Source: Collinsella sp. AK_207A (lineage in GTDB: Bacteria > Actinomycetota > Coriobacteriia > Coriobacteriales > Coriobacteriaceae). From it: DNA of 64,000 bases. Positions 56,839-64,000 of this stretch are shown here, one piece after another (within the stretch, counting starts at the first letter, position 1; every line of letters begins with the position of its first letter). The notes beneath the pieces were generated by a model. It saw only the letters and a list, made by a program, of their open reading frames with translations, made no database searches and was not told the DNA's origin. Location: the NCBI RefSeq assembly GCF_902501965.1, contig NZ_CABWID010000018.1, positions 1-64,000 on the forward strand, given 5' to 3'. Position numbers and translations under genes: made by a program.

Positions 56839-56860
56839 TTCGGGTTCAAATGAACCCGAA
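56839..56860. terminator. hairpin between convergent genes
   Basis: TTCGGGTTCA and TGAACCCGAA pair perfectly with two bases between, 14 bases past the S-subunit stop and 23 before the zinc peptidase stop. Confidence 0.7.
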
Positions 56861-56883
56861 CGCACGGAAAACCGAACGCTCCG

Positions 56884-57603
56884 CTAGTCGCGATCCCGGC
56901 CGCGCGTCTGGAACAGCAGGTAGAGCAGCTGCAGGATGCTCGTCAGCGCGGCCGCCACGTACGTGAGCGCCGCCGCCGTGAGCACCTGGCGCGCACCGCG
57001 CACCTGTGTGTCACTCATGCCGCTCTGCTCGATGTAGGCCACGGCGCGGCGGCTGGCGTCGAACTCAACGGGCAGCGTGACCAGCTGGAACACCACCGAG
57101 AACGCGAAGAGTGCGATGGCGAGCGTGGTGAGGCCGGAGACGTTCAGGAACACACCGGCCAGGAACACGAGCATCCAGGCCTGCTGCGTGAAGTTGACCA
57201 CCGGCACGAGGGCCGAGCGCACGCGCATCATGGCGTAGCCCTGGGCGCGCTGGGCCGCGTGCCCCGCCTCGTGGCAGGCCACGGCCACGCTCGCCACCGA
57301 GCCGCCGGAGCGGTTCGCCTCGGAGAGGTAGAGGTTGTTGTCCCGCGGGTCGTAGTGATCGGTGAGCGTGCCCGCCACCGACTTGATGCCCACCTGCGAG
57401 CACCCGAGCGCGTCCAACATGCGCCGCGCCACCGCGGCGCCGGTGTCGCCGTCGGAGCGCACCTTCGACCACTTCCGGTAGGTGGAATTGATGTAGGACT
57501 GGGTGACGAGGCCCAGCGCCAGCGATGCCACGACCAGCATCAGGTACATCGGGTCGATGCCGTACCCGAAGCCGTAGCCGTATCCCAAACCGTACCCGTA
57601 CAT
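56884..57603 (-). CDS. zinc metallopeptidase, YugP family
   Basis: 239-residue membrane protein. A Gly/Tyr-rich N terminus and first helix are followed by a cytoplasmic peptidase segment with the metal motif ACHEAGHAAQ (HExxH), then two or three further helices. The family (DUF2268-unrelated, 'neutral zinc metallopeptidase') is widespread in Gram-positives; targets are unknown. CAGGAGGGA precedes ATG 57603. rnd lies upstream on the same strand, about 80 bases away. Confidence 0.85.
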   Translation of the reverse strand: MYGYGLGYGYGFGYGIDPMYLMLVVASLALGLVTQSYINSTYRKWSKVRSDGDTGAAVARRMLDALGCSQVGIKSVAGTLTDHYDPRDNNLYLSEANRSGGSVASVAVACHEAGHAAQRAQGYAMMRVRSALVPVVNFTQQAWMLVFLAGVFLNVSGLTTLAIALFAFSVVFQLVTLPVEFDASRRAVAYIEQSGMSDTQVRGARQVLTAAALTYVAAALTSILQLLYLLFQTRGRDRD

Positions 57604-57681
57604 GCGGATTCCCTCCTGTCAAAAACGCGTTGGACCCCTTGTACCCACAAGCCGGGCGCGTCACGCCCGCCACGGGCCCCG

Positions 57682-58815
57682 CTACAGCATCTCGATCTTG
57701 CGGCCCTTCACCGTGAGTCCGAGATTGCCCGCGAGCAGGTCGTCAAGCAGCGTGCCCACGAGCTCGAAGCGCCAGCCGTCGCGCAGCGGACTCTTCTCCG
57801 GATGCTCGATGTAGCCCGCCAGGTCCTCCCGCGTGGCGATGATGCTCGTCGCCACGCCGCTGCGCTCGCTCACCAGGCGAATGAGCGCGTACATGAGGTC
57901 GACGATGCTTTCGAGCTCGGCGTCCATGGCCTTGCGCCCACGCTCCAGGTTGGGCAGGTTCTCCGCCGGGCACCGGGCACCGTTCGCCGCCGCGGCGAGC
58001 ACAGCCTGCACGTCCCGGTCGGAAAGCTCCTCGGTGCCGCGCACGCGCCGGAGCTCCGGCGCCGTGCGAGGCGGCCGCTTGGCGAGCGCCACGAGTACCT
58101 CGTCCGACATGATCCAGCGGCGCGGGATATCGTGCGCCATGGCACGGCGCTCGCGCCACGCCGCGAGCTCGCGCGCAACGCCCTGCTGCCGCCGCGTCAG
58201 GCCGCTCACCCGTTTGACCTTGCGGTACGCGGAGCGTGGGTCGAGCACGTAATGCTCGAGCTTGGTGAGCGGGCGCGTCTCGTCCATCACCCAGGAGGCA
58301 CGGCCCGTCTCGGCAAGGCGCTCGGAGATGACGTCGAACACGCGGATGAGGTAGCGCACGTCGTCAACCGCGTAGTCTATCTGCTCGGGCGTGAGGGGAC
58401 GGGCGCTCCAATCGGTGAGCGACTCGCTCTTGGGGAGTGTCACGCCGCAGAACGCGTGCACGAGCGCGTTATAGGAGCTCTGCTGCCGCTCACCCAGAAA
58501 CGCGGCCGCCACCTGGGTGTCGAAGATGGGCGCGGGCAGCGTGCCCAGCACGTGGTAGAGCACCTCCATATCCTGTGAGCAGGCATGGAAGACCTTGATG
58601 ACCTCCTCATCGGCCATGAGCCTGGCAAGCGGCTCCAAGTCCTCGATGGTCAGGGGGTCGATCACCACGCACTCGTCCGGTGTGGCGACCTGCACCAGGC
58701 AGAGCTTGGCATGGTAGGTCCGCTCGCGCAGGAACTCCGTGTCAACGGCAACGGCATCGAAGGAGCGGGCCCGTTCGCAGAAGGCCGCCAACTCGTCAGA
58801 TGTGGAGATGTACAT
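57682..58815 (-). CDS. rnd: ribonuclease D
   Basis: 377 residues. DEDDy exonuclease: Exo I VAVDTEFLRERTY, Exo II VFHACSQDMEVL, Exo III YAVDDVRYL. HRDC domain at about 205-290, followed by a second helical region with RGRKAMD-like features. It trims 3' ends of tRNA and other stable RNAs. GGGAGAG stands before ATG 58815. The usual length is 370-390. Confidence 0.92.
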   Translation of the reverse strand: MYISTSDELAAFCERARSFDAVAVDTEFLRERTYHAKLCLVQVATPDECVVIDPLTIEDLEPLARLMADEEVIKVFHACSQDMEVLYHVLGTLPAPIFDTQVAAAFLGERQQSSYNALVHAFCGVTLPKSESLTDWSARPLTPEQIDYAVDDVRYLIRVFDVISERLAETGRASWVMDETRPLTKLEHYVLDPRSAYRKVKRVSGLTRRQQGVARELAAWRERRAMAHDIPRRWIMSDEVLVALAKRPPRTAPELRRVRGTEELSDRDVQAVLAAAANGARCPAENLPNLERGRKAMDAELESIVDLMYALIRLVSERSGVATSIIATREDLAGYIEHPEKSPLRDGWRFELVGTLLDDLLAGNLGLTVKGRKIEML

Positions 58816-58910
58816 GTCTCTCCCGTATTATTCACTCACCCATGCGGGGGCGGGTAGGATTACGATCGTTCCTACTATAACCGCCCAGGCACAGAACGGA
58901 GGCCACGCCC

Positions 58911-59825
58911 ATGCGCTGCCTCATCATCCACAACCCCGCTTCCGGTCCGCGCTCGGACGAGATCTTCGCCTTTGCCCACGCGCTCTCGCGGGCGGACGAC
59001 GAGGTCGTCTTCCGCTTCATCGGCGACGGTATGGAGCCCGAGGACGCCACACGCGACGCGCGAAGCTTCGACCGCGTGGTCGCTTCCGGCGGCGATGGCA
59101 GCGTCTCGAGCATCCTCTACCAGCTGCGCGACACCGGCGTGCCCGTGCTCGTGTTCCCCTCGGGCACCTCCAACCTGTTCTTCAACAACATCGGCAACGC
59201 CCCGGAACCGGCCGCGCTCGCCCAAGCCTGCCGCGCAGGCAAGACCGCCCAGGTGGATATGGGCGAGCTCTCGTGGAAGGACGAGAACGGCGAGGAACGA
59301 CGCCATGGATTCATCATCATCGCCGGCACGGGCTTCGATGCCGAGATCATGCAGAAGGCCGAGGCCAGCCACGGCGACATGGGCGAGATCGCCTACTTCC
59401 TCTCCGCCCTCTCCACGCCCTCCCCGCAGGTGGCGCACTTCACCATCGAGCACGACGGCCAGGTGGACGAACTGGACGGCATCGGCTGCATGGCGGGCAA
59501 CACCGCCGTGATCCAGAACGAGATCAACCTCTTCCCCAACTGCCGTATGGACGACGGCCTCATCGACATCGCCGTGATCGAGCCGGCGAAGCTGGTCGAG
59601 CTGCTCCCCACCGTGATCGCCGGCATGCTAGACCCCGCCGGCAAGGGCCTAGGTCGCCCGCAGTTCAAGCTCTTCCAGGCACGCGAGGCACGCGTGACGG
59701 TCACACCCTCGCTCGGTATGGAGTTCGACGGCGAGGTCATTCCCGGCAAGCCCACCGAGTTCTCGGCGCGAGCCCTGCCCAAATGCCTGAACCTGATCAT
59801 CGACCGGTTCTCCTCGCTGGCCTAG
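58911..59825 (+). CDS. diacylglycerol kinase-family (YegS/BmrU-like) lipid kinase
   Basis: 304 residues. The DAGK catalytic domain: HNPASGPRSDE, the glycine-rich VVASGGDGSVSSIL, VFPSGTSNLFFNNIG and, in the C-terminal domain, GTGFDAEIM and LGMEFDGEVI. It phosphorylates diacylglycerol or a related lipid at the membrane, in phospholipid recycling. GGAGG lies nine bases before ATG 58911. Repeat copy B starts 11 bases after its stop. Confidence 0.9.
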   Translation: MRCLIIHNPASGPRSDEIFAFAHALSRADDEVVFRFIGDGMEPEDATRDARSFDRVVASGGDGSVSSILYQLRDTGVPVLVFPSGTSNLFFNNIGNAPEPAALAQACRAGKTAQVDMGELSWKDENGEERRHGFIIIAGTGFDAEIMQKAEASHGDMGEIAYFLSALSTPSPQVAHFTIEHDGQVDELDGIGCMAGNTAVIQNEINLFPNCRMDDGLIDIAVIEPAKLVELLPTVIAGMLDPAGKGLGRPQFKLFQAREARVTVTPSLGMEFDGEVIPGKPTEFSARALPKCLNLIIDRFSSLA

Positions 59826-59836
59826 ACTGACCTGAC

Positions 59837-59949
59837 GGCCGGACGGCCCCGCGTACCCTGCGTTCAGTCCTCGCGAGACTGGAAAACGGCTTCGCCGTTT
59901 TCGCAGTTCGCTGCGGAGTGTCGCTTCGGGTACGCGGGGCCGTCCGGCC
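59837..59949. repeat. nested-palindrome intergenic element, copy B
   Basis: Outer arms 59837-59858 and 59928-59949 are perfectly complementary over 22 bases. The 69-base core (59859-59927) matches copy A at 61 of 69 positions, with the inner hairpin AAAACGGC-TTC-GCCGTTTT. The arm sequences of A and B are unrelated. It lies directly after the lipid-kinase gene, in a 321-base gap between convergent genes. Confidence 0.9.
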
Positions 59950-60011
59950 TTTGTTGCCCTGCTTGTGCGAAGCGCGATCGGCGCGGTGCTCCTAAAAAAG
60001 AAATAACTAGG

Positions 60012-60100
60012 TTGCAGCTCGTCGGTGACGGCGCGGAGCCGGCTGCGGGTCGCCCGTTCCCGCGGCTTCTCCGGGAAGTCTTCCAGTCTCGCGAGGACCA
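60012..60100. repeat. degenerate element, copy E
   Basis: GCCCGTTCCCGCGGCT at 60052-60067 is identical to 63847-63862 in copy C. TTCCAG followed by the shoulder TCTCGCGAGGAC lies at about 60081-60098. The outer arms and left half are not recognisable. It lies 47 bases past the ecfT stop. Confidence 0.6.
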
Positions 60101-60146
60101 GCGCACCCGCCCCCGGCGGCCGTGGCAACCCGTGGGCGGCTCTCAA

Positions 60147-60893
60147 CTAGAACGCGATGCCCAGGGCGATGAGGCCCACGGCAATGACGAGGGCGGTCAC
60201 GTCCATGGGAGCCATGGGGTAGCGCTTGTAGCTGCTAGCGCGCGTGCGGAGGTAGAAGCCACGCTGCTCGGCGGCGAGGGCCGTGGCGTCGGCCTTGCCC
60301 ACCGAGCTCACGAGCAGCGGAATGCAGAGCGGCAGCATGAGCGTGAGCTTGCGGAAGGGGTTCTTGGTGTCGTACTCCACGCCGCGGGCGGTCTGAGCCT
60401 CCATGATGGCGTTCATCTCCTGGCCGAAGATGGGCACGAAGCGGAGCGCCGTGGTGAAGGTGAACGCGTACTTGTAGGGCACGTGCAGCTTCTCAACGCA
60501 GGCGTTCGCGAGGTCATTCAGCTTGGTCACGGTCAGCATGAGGATGAGCGGCAGCGCCACGCCGAGGAGTCGCAGACATGCCTTGGAGCCCGTGACCGCG
60601 CCGTCCGTCGTCATCCAGAACACCAGAGGCGCGCCCGTGCGCATGAAGGCCGTCTGGAGCAGGAACATCACCACCGCGAGCGGCACCAGCAGCTTGAGCA
60701 GGGAGGCCAGACGGTTGAAGACCCCGGCGTAGACGCCGAGGACGAGCGTGAGGGCGAGCAGCCCCAGCAGCATGGGGTAGGTGTCCGCCGTGAAGGTGGC
60801 GATGATGATGCCGGCCGCGAGGCCGAGCTTGGCGACGGGGTTCATGCGATGCAGCACTGTGGTGCCAGGCACGTAGTCGATGACGTTGATCAT
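60147..60893 (-). CDS. ecfT: ECF transporter T subunit
   Basis: 248 residues, about five to six membrane helices. It opens MINVIDYVPGTTVLHRMNPVAKL and carries the two Ala-Arg-Gly coupling motifs, EAQTARGVEYD and LAAEQRGFYLR, which contact the ATPases. It links the fused ATPase protein to the S subunit encoded at 62802-63380. Its ATG overlaps the stop of the ATPase gene (ATGA), so the two are translationally coupled. Confidence 0.92.
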   Translation of the reverse strand: MINVIDYVPGTTVLHRMNPVAKLGLAAGIIIATFTADTYPMLLGLLALTLVLGVYAGVFNRLASLLKLLVPLAVVMFLLQTAFMRTGAPLVFWMTTDGAVTGSKACLRLLGVALPLILMLTVTKLNDLANACVEKLHVPYKYAFTFTTALRFVPIFGQEMNAIMEAQTARGVEYDTKNPFRKLTLMLPLCIPLLVSSVGKADATALAAEQRGFYLRTRASSYKRYPMAPMDVTALVIAVGLIALGIAF

Positions 60894-62671
60894 CGGGCGA
60901 CCATCTCCTCCACAACCGAAACCACGTCGTCCACCTCGGAGAGGCCCGCGAACGCCGGCGAGATGGTGCGCGCCAGGCGCTCGGAGAGCTCCGTCACCTG
61001 CGGCGGGGCGATGCTCGCCTCGCGCATGAGGTCGCCCTCGCCAAAGACCTGGCGCGTGGGGCCGCGGCCGAGGATGCGCCCCTGGGCCATGACCACCAGG
61101 CGCTCGGCGAAGTCCGAGACCACCTCCATATCGTGGCAGACCATGATGACGGCGCTGCCGCGCTCGGCCATCTCGGAAACGGTTTCCATGACGGTCATGC
61201 ACTCGCGGTAATCCAGGCCGCTCGTAGGCTCGTCCAACACGATGACCTCTGGCTCCATGACGACCACGCTCGCAAGGGCGATCTTTTGCCGCTGCCCGCG
61301 CGAGAGCGAGAACGGGGCCTCCTCCGCCGGCAGGCCGAAGCGCTCGATCACGCGCTGCGCGCGCTCGCGGGCCTCCTCCTGCGGCGTACCGGTGAGCACC
61401 AGGCCGAAGGCGACCTCATCGAGCACCGTCTCGCGGCAGATCTGGCGGTCGGGATTCTGAAAGAGCGTCGACAGGTGGGCGGCGATGCGGCTCACCGGCG
61501 CCTCGCGCGTGTCCAGGCCGGCCACGGTGACCACGCCCGAACTGGGCTTGAGCAGGCCGTTCAGCAGTTTGGTGAGGGTGGTCTTGCCCGCACCGTTCTG
61601 CCCCACCACGCCCACGAGCTCGCCGGGATAGACGGCAAGCTCGAGATTCTGCACGGAAGCCCCGCCGCCGGGATAGGAGAAGCACACGTCCTCGAAGGAC
61701 ACCGCGGGCTTGGCACCCTCGGCCTTGGGCCGGGGCGCGGGTGCATGCGGGGACGACGCGGGCAAGGCCGCTTCGGAGACGACCGCCGCCTTCGCCGAGC
61801 CCGCCGCCGCGGTCTCGCGGCCACCCAGCGCGCGGGCGATGAGCTGCTCCGCCTCGGACACGTTCAAGCACGGGCTCCCCGCCGGCACGACCCCGTCCGC
61901 TACCAGACGGTTGTAGATGCGCGTCACGCGCGGGCTGTCGCACCCGATGCGACGCAGTTCCTCACCGTGCGCGAAGACCTCGTGCGGAGCGCCGGAAAAG
62001 ACGATCTTGCCGGCGTCCATCACCATCACGCGGTCGCAGTACTCCGAGAGCATCGCGACCTTCTGCTCCATCACCACCACGGTGACACCGCGTTCGCGGT
62101 TGATGCGCCGCAGCGTGTCGTACACGAGCTGCGTGGCGGCGGGGTCGAGGGCGGCCGTGGGCTCATCCAGCACGAGCACGCGCGGGCCCATGGCGAGGAT
62201 CGCCGCGATGGCGACCTTCTGCTTCTGCCCACCCGAGAGCGTGGCGATCTCGCGATGGCGCAGGTCGGCGATGCCGACGGTCTCGAGCGTCTGCACGAGG
62301 CGCTGCTCGATCTGGTCGTGCGGCACGCCGAAGTTCTCCATACCGAAGAGCATCTCGTCCTCCACCACGGAGGCGACCATCTGCGCGTCGATGTCCTGCA
62401 GCACGCTTCCCACCACCGAGGAGATGTCGGTCAGCGTGGCCTCGCAGGTATCGAGCCCCTGCACGTACGTGACACCGTAGAGCTGGCCGTGGAAGTGGTG
62501 CGGAATCGCCCCGGACAGCACGGCCGCCAACGTGGAGCGCCCCGAGCCCGCGGGGCCGATCACGCCCACGAACTCGCCTTCCCGGACGGAAAGCGACACG
62601 TGGTCGAGCGCGACCTGCGAGCTCGCGCCGTAGCTGAACGAGACGTCCTTCATCTCGATGATAGGAGCCAT
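60890..62671 (-). CDS. fused ECF transporter ATPases (EcfA-EcfA')
   Basis: 593 residues, two ATPase domains. Domain 1: Walker A GPAGSGRST, where Lys is replaced by Arg45; signature LSGGQ 145-149; Walker B RVLVLDEPTAALD. Domain 2: Walker A GQNGAGKTT (Lys363); signature LSRGQ 456-460; VIVLDEPTSGLD. The altered Walker A and the altered signature should meet in the same composite ATP site, leaving one canonical site. An Ala/Pro-rich linker lies at about 285-322. The start 62671 follows GAAGGGGAAGG. It is the second gene of the unit S - ATPases - T. Confidence 0.92.
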   Translation of the reverse strand: MAPIIEMKDVSFSYGASSQVALDHVSLSVREGEFVGVIGPAGSGRSTLAAVLSGAIPHHFHGQLYGVTYVQGLDTCEATLTDISSVVGSVLQDIDAQMVASVVEDEMLFGMENFGVPHDQIEQRLVQTLETVGIADLRHREIATLSGGQKQKVAIAAILAMGPRVLVLDEPTAALDPAATQLVYDTLRRINRERGVTVVVMEQKVAMLSEYCDRVMVMDAGKIVFSGAPHEVFAHGEELRRIGCDSPRVTRIYNRLVADGVVPAGSPCLNVSEAEQLIARALGGRETAAAGSAKAAVVSEAALPASSPHAPAPRPKAEGAKPAVSFEDVCFSYPGGGASVQNLELAVYPGELVGVVGQNGAGKTTLTKLLNGLLKPSSGVVTVAGLDTREAPVSRIAAHLSTLFQNPDRQICRETVLDEVAFGLVLTGTPQEEARERAQRVIERFGLPAEEAPFSLSRGQRQKIALASVVVMEPEVIVLDEPTSGLDYRECMTVMETVSEMAERGSAVIMVCHDMEVVSDFAERLVVMAQGRILGRGPTRQVFGEGDLMREASIAPPQVTELSERLARTISPAFAGLSEVDDVVSVVEEMVAR

Positions 62672-62801
62672 GCGGCCTTCCCCTTCATGCGTTGACGAAA
62701 ACGGGCCGCCAAGGTGACGGCCCGTCAATACTACCGCAACCGGCGCAAATGCAACCTCCTCGGTACGGCGAACTCGCGGCTCGCCCGAGCGTTCGAAGAT
62801 G

Positions 62802-63380
62802 CTACTCGACCTTCAACGCCTTCTTGATGGGGATGTAGAGCGCGGCCACGAGCACGGCGTTGAAGACGGCCGTGGCAAAGATGACGGGGAGCATGGCGGC
62901 AGGCAGCACGGCGACCATCTCGGCGGAGAAGCCAAAGAGCGCGAGCTTGATGACCATGAAGATCACGCCGGAGAGCACCGTGGTCACGAACGTGCCCACC
63001 GCGGGGATGGCAGCCTTGGCGCCGGACTTCACGCCAGCGCTGACGATAGCGGCCATGACCATGGCGGCGACGCCCTCGGCGGCAAAGTCAACGAACGGCG
63101 AGGTGGTGGTGATCTGAATCACCGCAGCGGAGATGAGGCCGATGATCAGGGCCTGGAAGATGTTGGGACGCACGACCAGGATGGTCAGGCAGAAGGCGGA
63201 GATGATGAACTCTGGGCTGATGGCGCCGCCGGTAGCGCCGGAGATGACCTTGCCCACGGTGAAGTCCAGGATGAAGCCGGCGGCGAGGAGCACGGCGAGG
63301 AGCACGAGGGCCTTGATATCCAGCTTGCCGTGATCGACGGACTCGACGGTGCGGGGCTGGGCGGTGGTGGTCTGAGACAT
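62802..63380 (-). CDS. ECF transporter S subunit, probably for tryptophan
   Basis: 192 residues: a hydrophilic N terminus of about 22 residues, then six hydrophobic helices (LDIKALVLLAVLLAAGFILDF is the first; the fourth to sixth lie after residue 125). First gene of the ECF unit. Sequence alone does not name the substrate. The transcript leader contains a Trp-rich leader peptide and a terminator, so tryptophan is the likely ligand, as for the TrpP-type S subunits. The ribosome site is a purine-rich GAAAGGAAAC before ATG 63380. Confidence 0.8.
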   Translation of the reverse strand: MSQTTTAQPRTVESVDHGKLDIKALVLLAVLLAAGFILDFTVGKVISGATGGAISPEFIISAFCLTILVVRPNIFQALIIGLISAAVIQITTTSPFVDFAAEGVAAMVMAAIVSAGVKSGAKAAIPAVGTFVTTVLSGVIFMVIKLALFGFSAEMVAVLPAAMLPVIFATAVFNAVLVAALYIPIKKALKVE

Positions 63381-63493
63381 GGCAGTTTCCTTTCGAACGT
63401 GACTATCCTGGAATGGCGTTTGATGATTGCTGGAGACGGACGAAGGCGCGCGATGCGATTTCGCTCGGTCGTCTTCGCGGGGGACGGCATAAG

Positions 63494-63522
63494 AAAAGGC
63501 CCCCGGTCAGACCGGAGGCCTT
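63494..63522 (-). terminator. attenuator terminator upstream of the ECF unit
   Basis: On the minus strand AAGGCCTCCGGT pairs with ACCGGGGGCCTT around a CTG loop, one mismatch in 12 pairs, running into TTTTCTT. It lies between the leader peptide stop (63554) and the S-subunit start (63380), the classical place for an attenuator. Confidence 0.88.
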
Positions 63523-63553
63523 GGCAGCTGCTACGAGGCAGGAGCGAGGAGAC

Positions 63554-63616
63554 TCACCGTCGACCGAACGAGTTCACATCGCGCCACCACCAGTTGTTGA
63601 GCATGGTGTTCTGCAT
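63554..63616 (-). CDS. 20-residue tryptophan-rich leader peptide
   Basis: ATG at 63616, stop TGA at 63554-63556. Trp codons 9, 10 and 11 are consecutive (NNWWWRD). AAAGGAG lies nine bases upstream. Three TGG codons in a 20-codon peptide, just ahead of an intrinsic terminator, mark it as a regulatory leader: when charged tRNA-Trp is scarce the ribosome stalls there and should prevent terminator formation. The peptide itself probably has no function. Confidence 0.88.
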   Translation of the reverse strand: MQNTMLNNWWWRDVNSFGRR

Positions 63617-63661
63617 GGTGGTGACTCCTTTCGGTGAGTTGGCTCTTTTGCTTAGCCCGGC

Positions 63662-63689
63662 ACTATAGCACAGTGGAGTGCTCGCGCAA
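63662..63689 (-). promoter_or_regulatory. promoter of the attenuated ECF unit
   Basis: On the minus strand, TTGCGC (63689-63684) and TATAGT (63667-63662) are 16 bases apart, with an extended TGC before the -10. The start would be near 63655, giving a leader RNA of about 275 bases before the S-subunit gene. Confidence 0.65.
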
Positions 63690-63710
63690 GCGCCTGTTTC
63701 CAATCGGTTA

Positions 63711-63934
63711 CGCGCCCGCTCGGGAGGGGCGGCCCGGCAACGCCCCGGCGCCTTCCGCAGCGAGCTGAGAAAGCGTCGAAGCCGAGCCCAGGAACGGGCG
63801 GCGGCCCGATTGCTTGCCTCAACCCTCGGCGAACGAACCCGTTTTAGCCCGTTCCCGCGGCTCGGCGCAGACGTTTTCCAGCTTCGCGAGGACGCGTCGG
63901 GGCGTTGCCGGGCCGTCCCTCCCGAGCGGGCGCG
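63711..63934. repeat. nested-palindrome intergenic element, copy C
   Basis: Outer arms 63711-63746 and 63899-63934 are complementary over 36 bases with one mismatch. The 152-base interior has the shoulders CCGCAGCGAGCTGAG (63755-63769) and TTCGCGAGGA (63883-63892). Between them is an inner palindrome (GCCGAGCC with GGCTCGGC; GGAACGGGC with GCCCGTTCC). It ends 13 bases from the stop of the partial gene at the window edge. Confidence 0.85.
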
Positions 63935-63947
63935 CAGCTCATCTCCT

Positions 63948-64000
63948 CTAGAAGATGCTGGACAGGTCTCCCCTGTTCAGGGCCTCGTCGAAGATATGCT
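63948..64000 (-). CDS. C-terminal end of a gene running off the window
   Basis: An open minus-strand frame enters from the right edge and ends with TAG at 63948-63950; the last residues read HIFDEALNRGDLSSIF. It is too short to identify. The downstream position of repeat copy C supports a real 3' end here. Confidence 0.45.
   Translation of the reverse strand, partial: HIFDEALNRGDLSSIF

Noticed and set aside
54554-56839. 761-codon minus-strand open frame opposite the ECF fusion
   Set aside because: Arg/His/Glu-rich antisense shadow; the plus strand carries clear ATPase and EcfT motifs.

Overview
The window is about 65% GC and densely packed with genes. The gene complement suggests a gut-type actinobacterium of the class Coriobacteriia (Collinsella, Enorma or Olsenella-like). 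That is an inference from the protein families seen: a CarD-type regulator, tandem acetate kinases, ATP-type PEP carboxykinase, fused RmlC-RmlD, ECF vitamin/amino-acid transporters and DUF4012/DUF4422 surface-polysaccharide proteins. No phage, IS transposase, tRNA, rRNA or CRISPR array was seen.

Layout. 0.1-9.7 kb is housekeeping: argS, a CarD-like regulator, an HD phosphohydrolase, proA with a cation-diffusion transporter, an RsmB/RsmF-type methyltransferase, a TIM-barrel protein and a DegV protein. 9.8-19.8 kb is a minus-strand polysaccharide cluster (rmlA, rmlB, fused rmlC-rmlD, two large glycosyltransferases, DUF4012 protein) that should make and use dTDP-rhamnose. 20-31 kb holds nadE, a phosphoesterase, serC-serA, a histidine phosphatase, a peroxiredoxin system (ahpC plus an AhpF-like reductase with its thioredoxin domains at the C terminus), a YbaK deacylase and a heavy-metal permease. 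31.9-33.6 kb carries an orphan restriction-nuclease-like gene between two copies of a palindromic repeat. 33.6-44.3 kb has an MFS pump, a glycosyltransferase with a Wzm/Wzt-type exporter, pckA, a flippase and two unrecognised proteins. 44.4-49.0 kb has two tandem acetate kinases, a HIT protein and xseBA. 49.3-56.8 kb is a GC-rich operon: a TetR regulator, two ABC half-transporters (the second broken by an in-frame TGA), a single polypeptide fusing both ECF ATPases to the ECF T subunit, and an MptD-like S subunit. 57-64 kb has a zinc peptidase, RNase D, a lipid-kinase-like protein and a second ECF transporter.

The two observations I rate highest are regulatory or structural. (1) The ECF transporter at 60-63.4 kb is preceded by a complete attenuator: promoter, a 20-codon leader peptide with three consecutive Trp codons, and an intrinsic terminator. 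This predicts tryptophan import controlled by ribosome-mediated attenuation. (2) A dispersed intergenic element occurs at four clear loci plus one degenerate locus. Conserved 'shoulders' are enclosed by long arms that are complementary within each locus but differ between loci. The clear copies each lie about 10-40 bases after a stop codon, as if the element sat in the loops of terminator hairpins.
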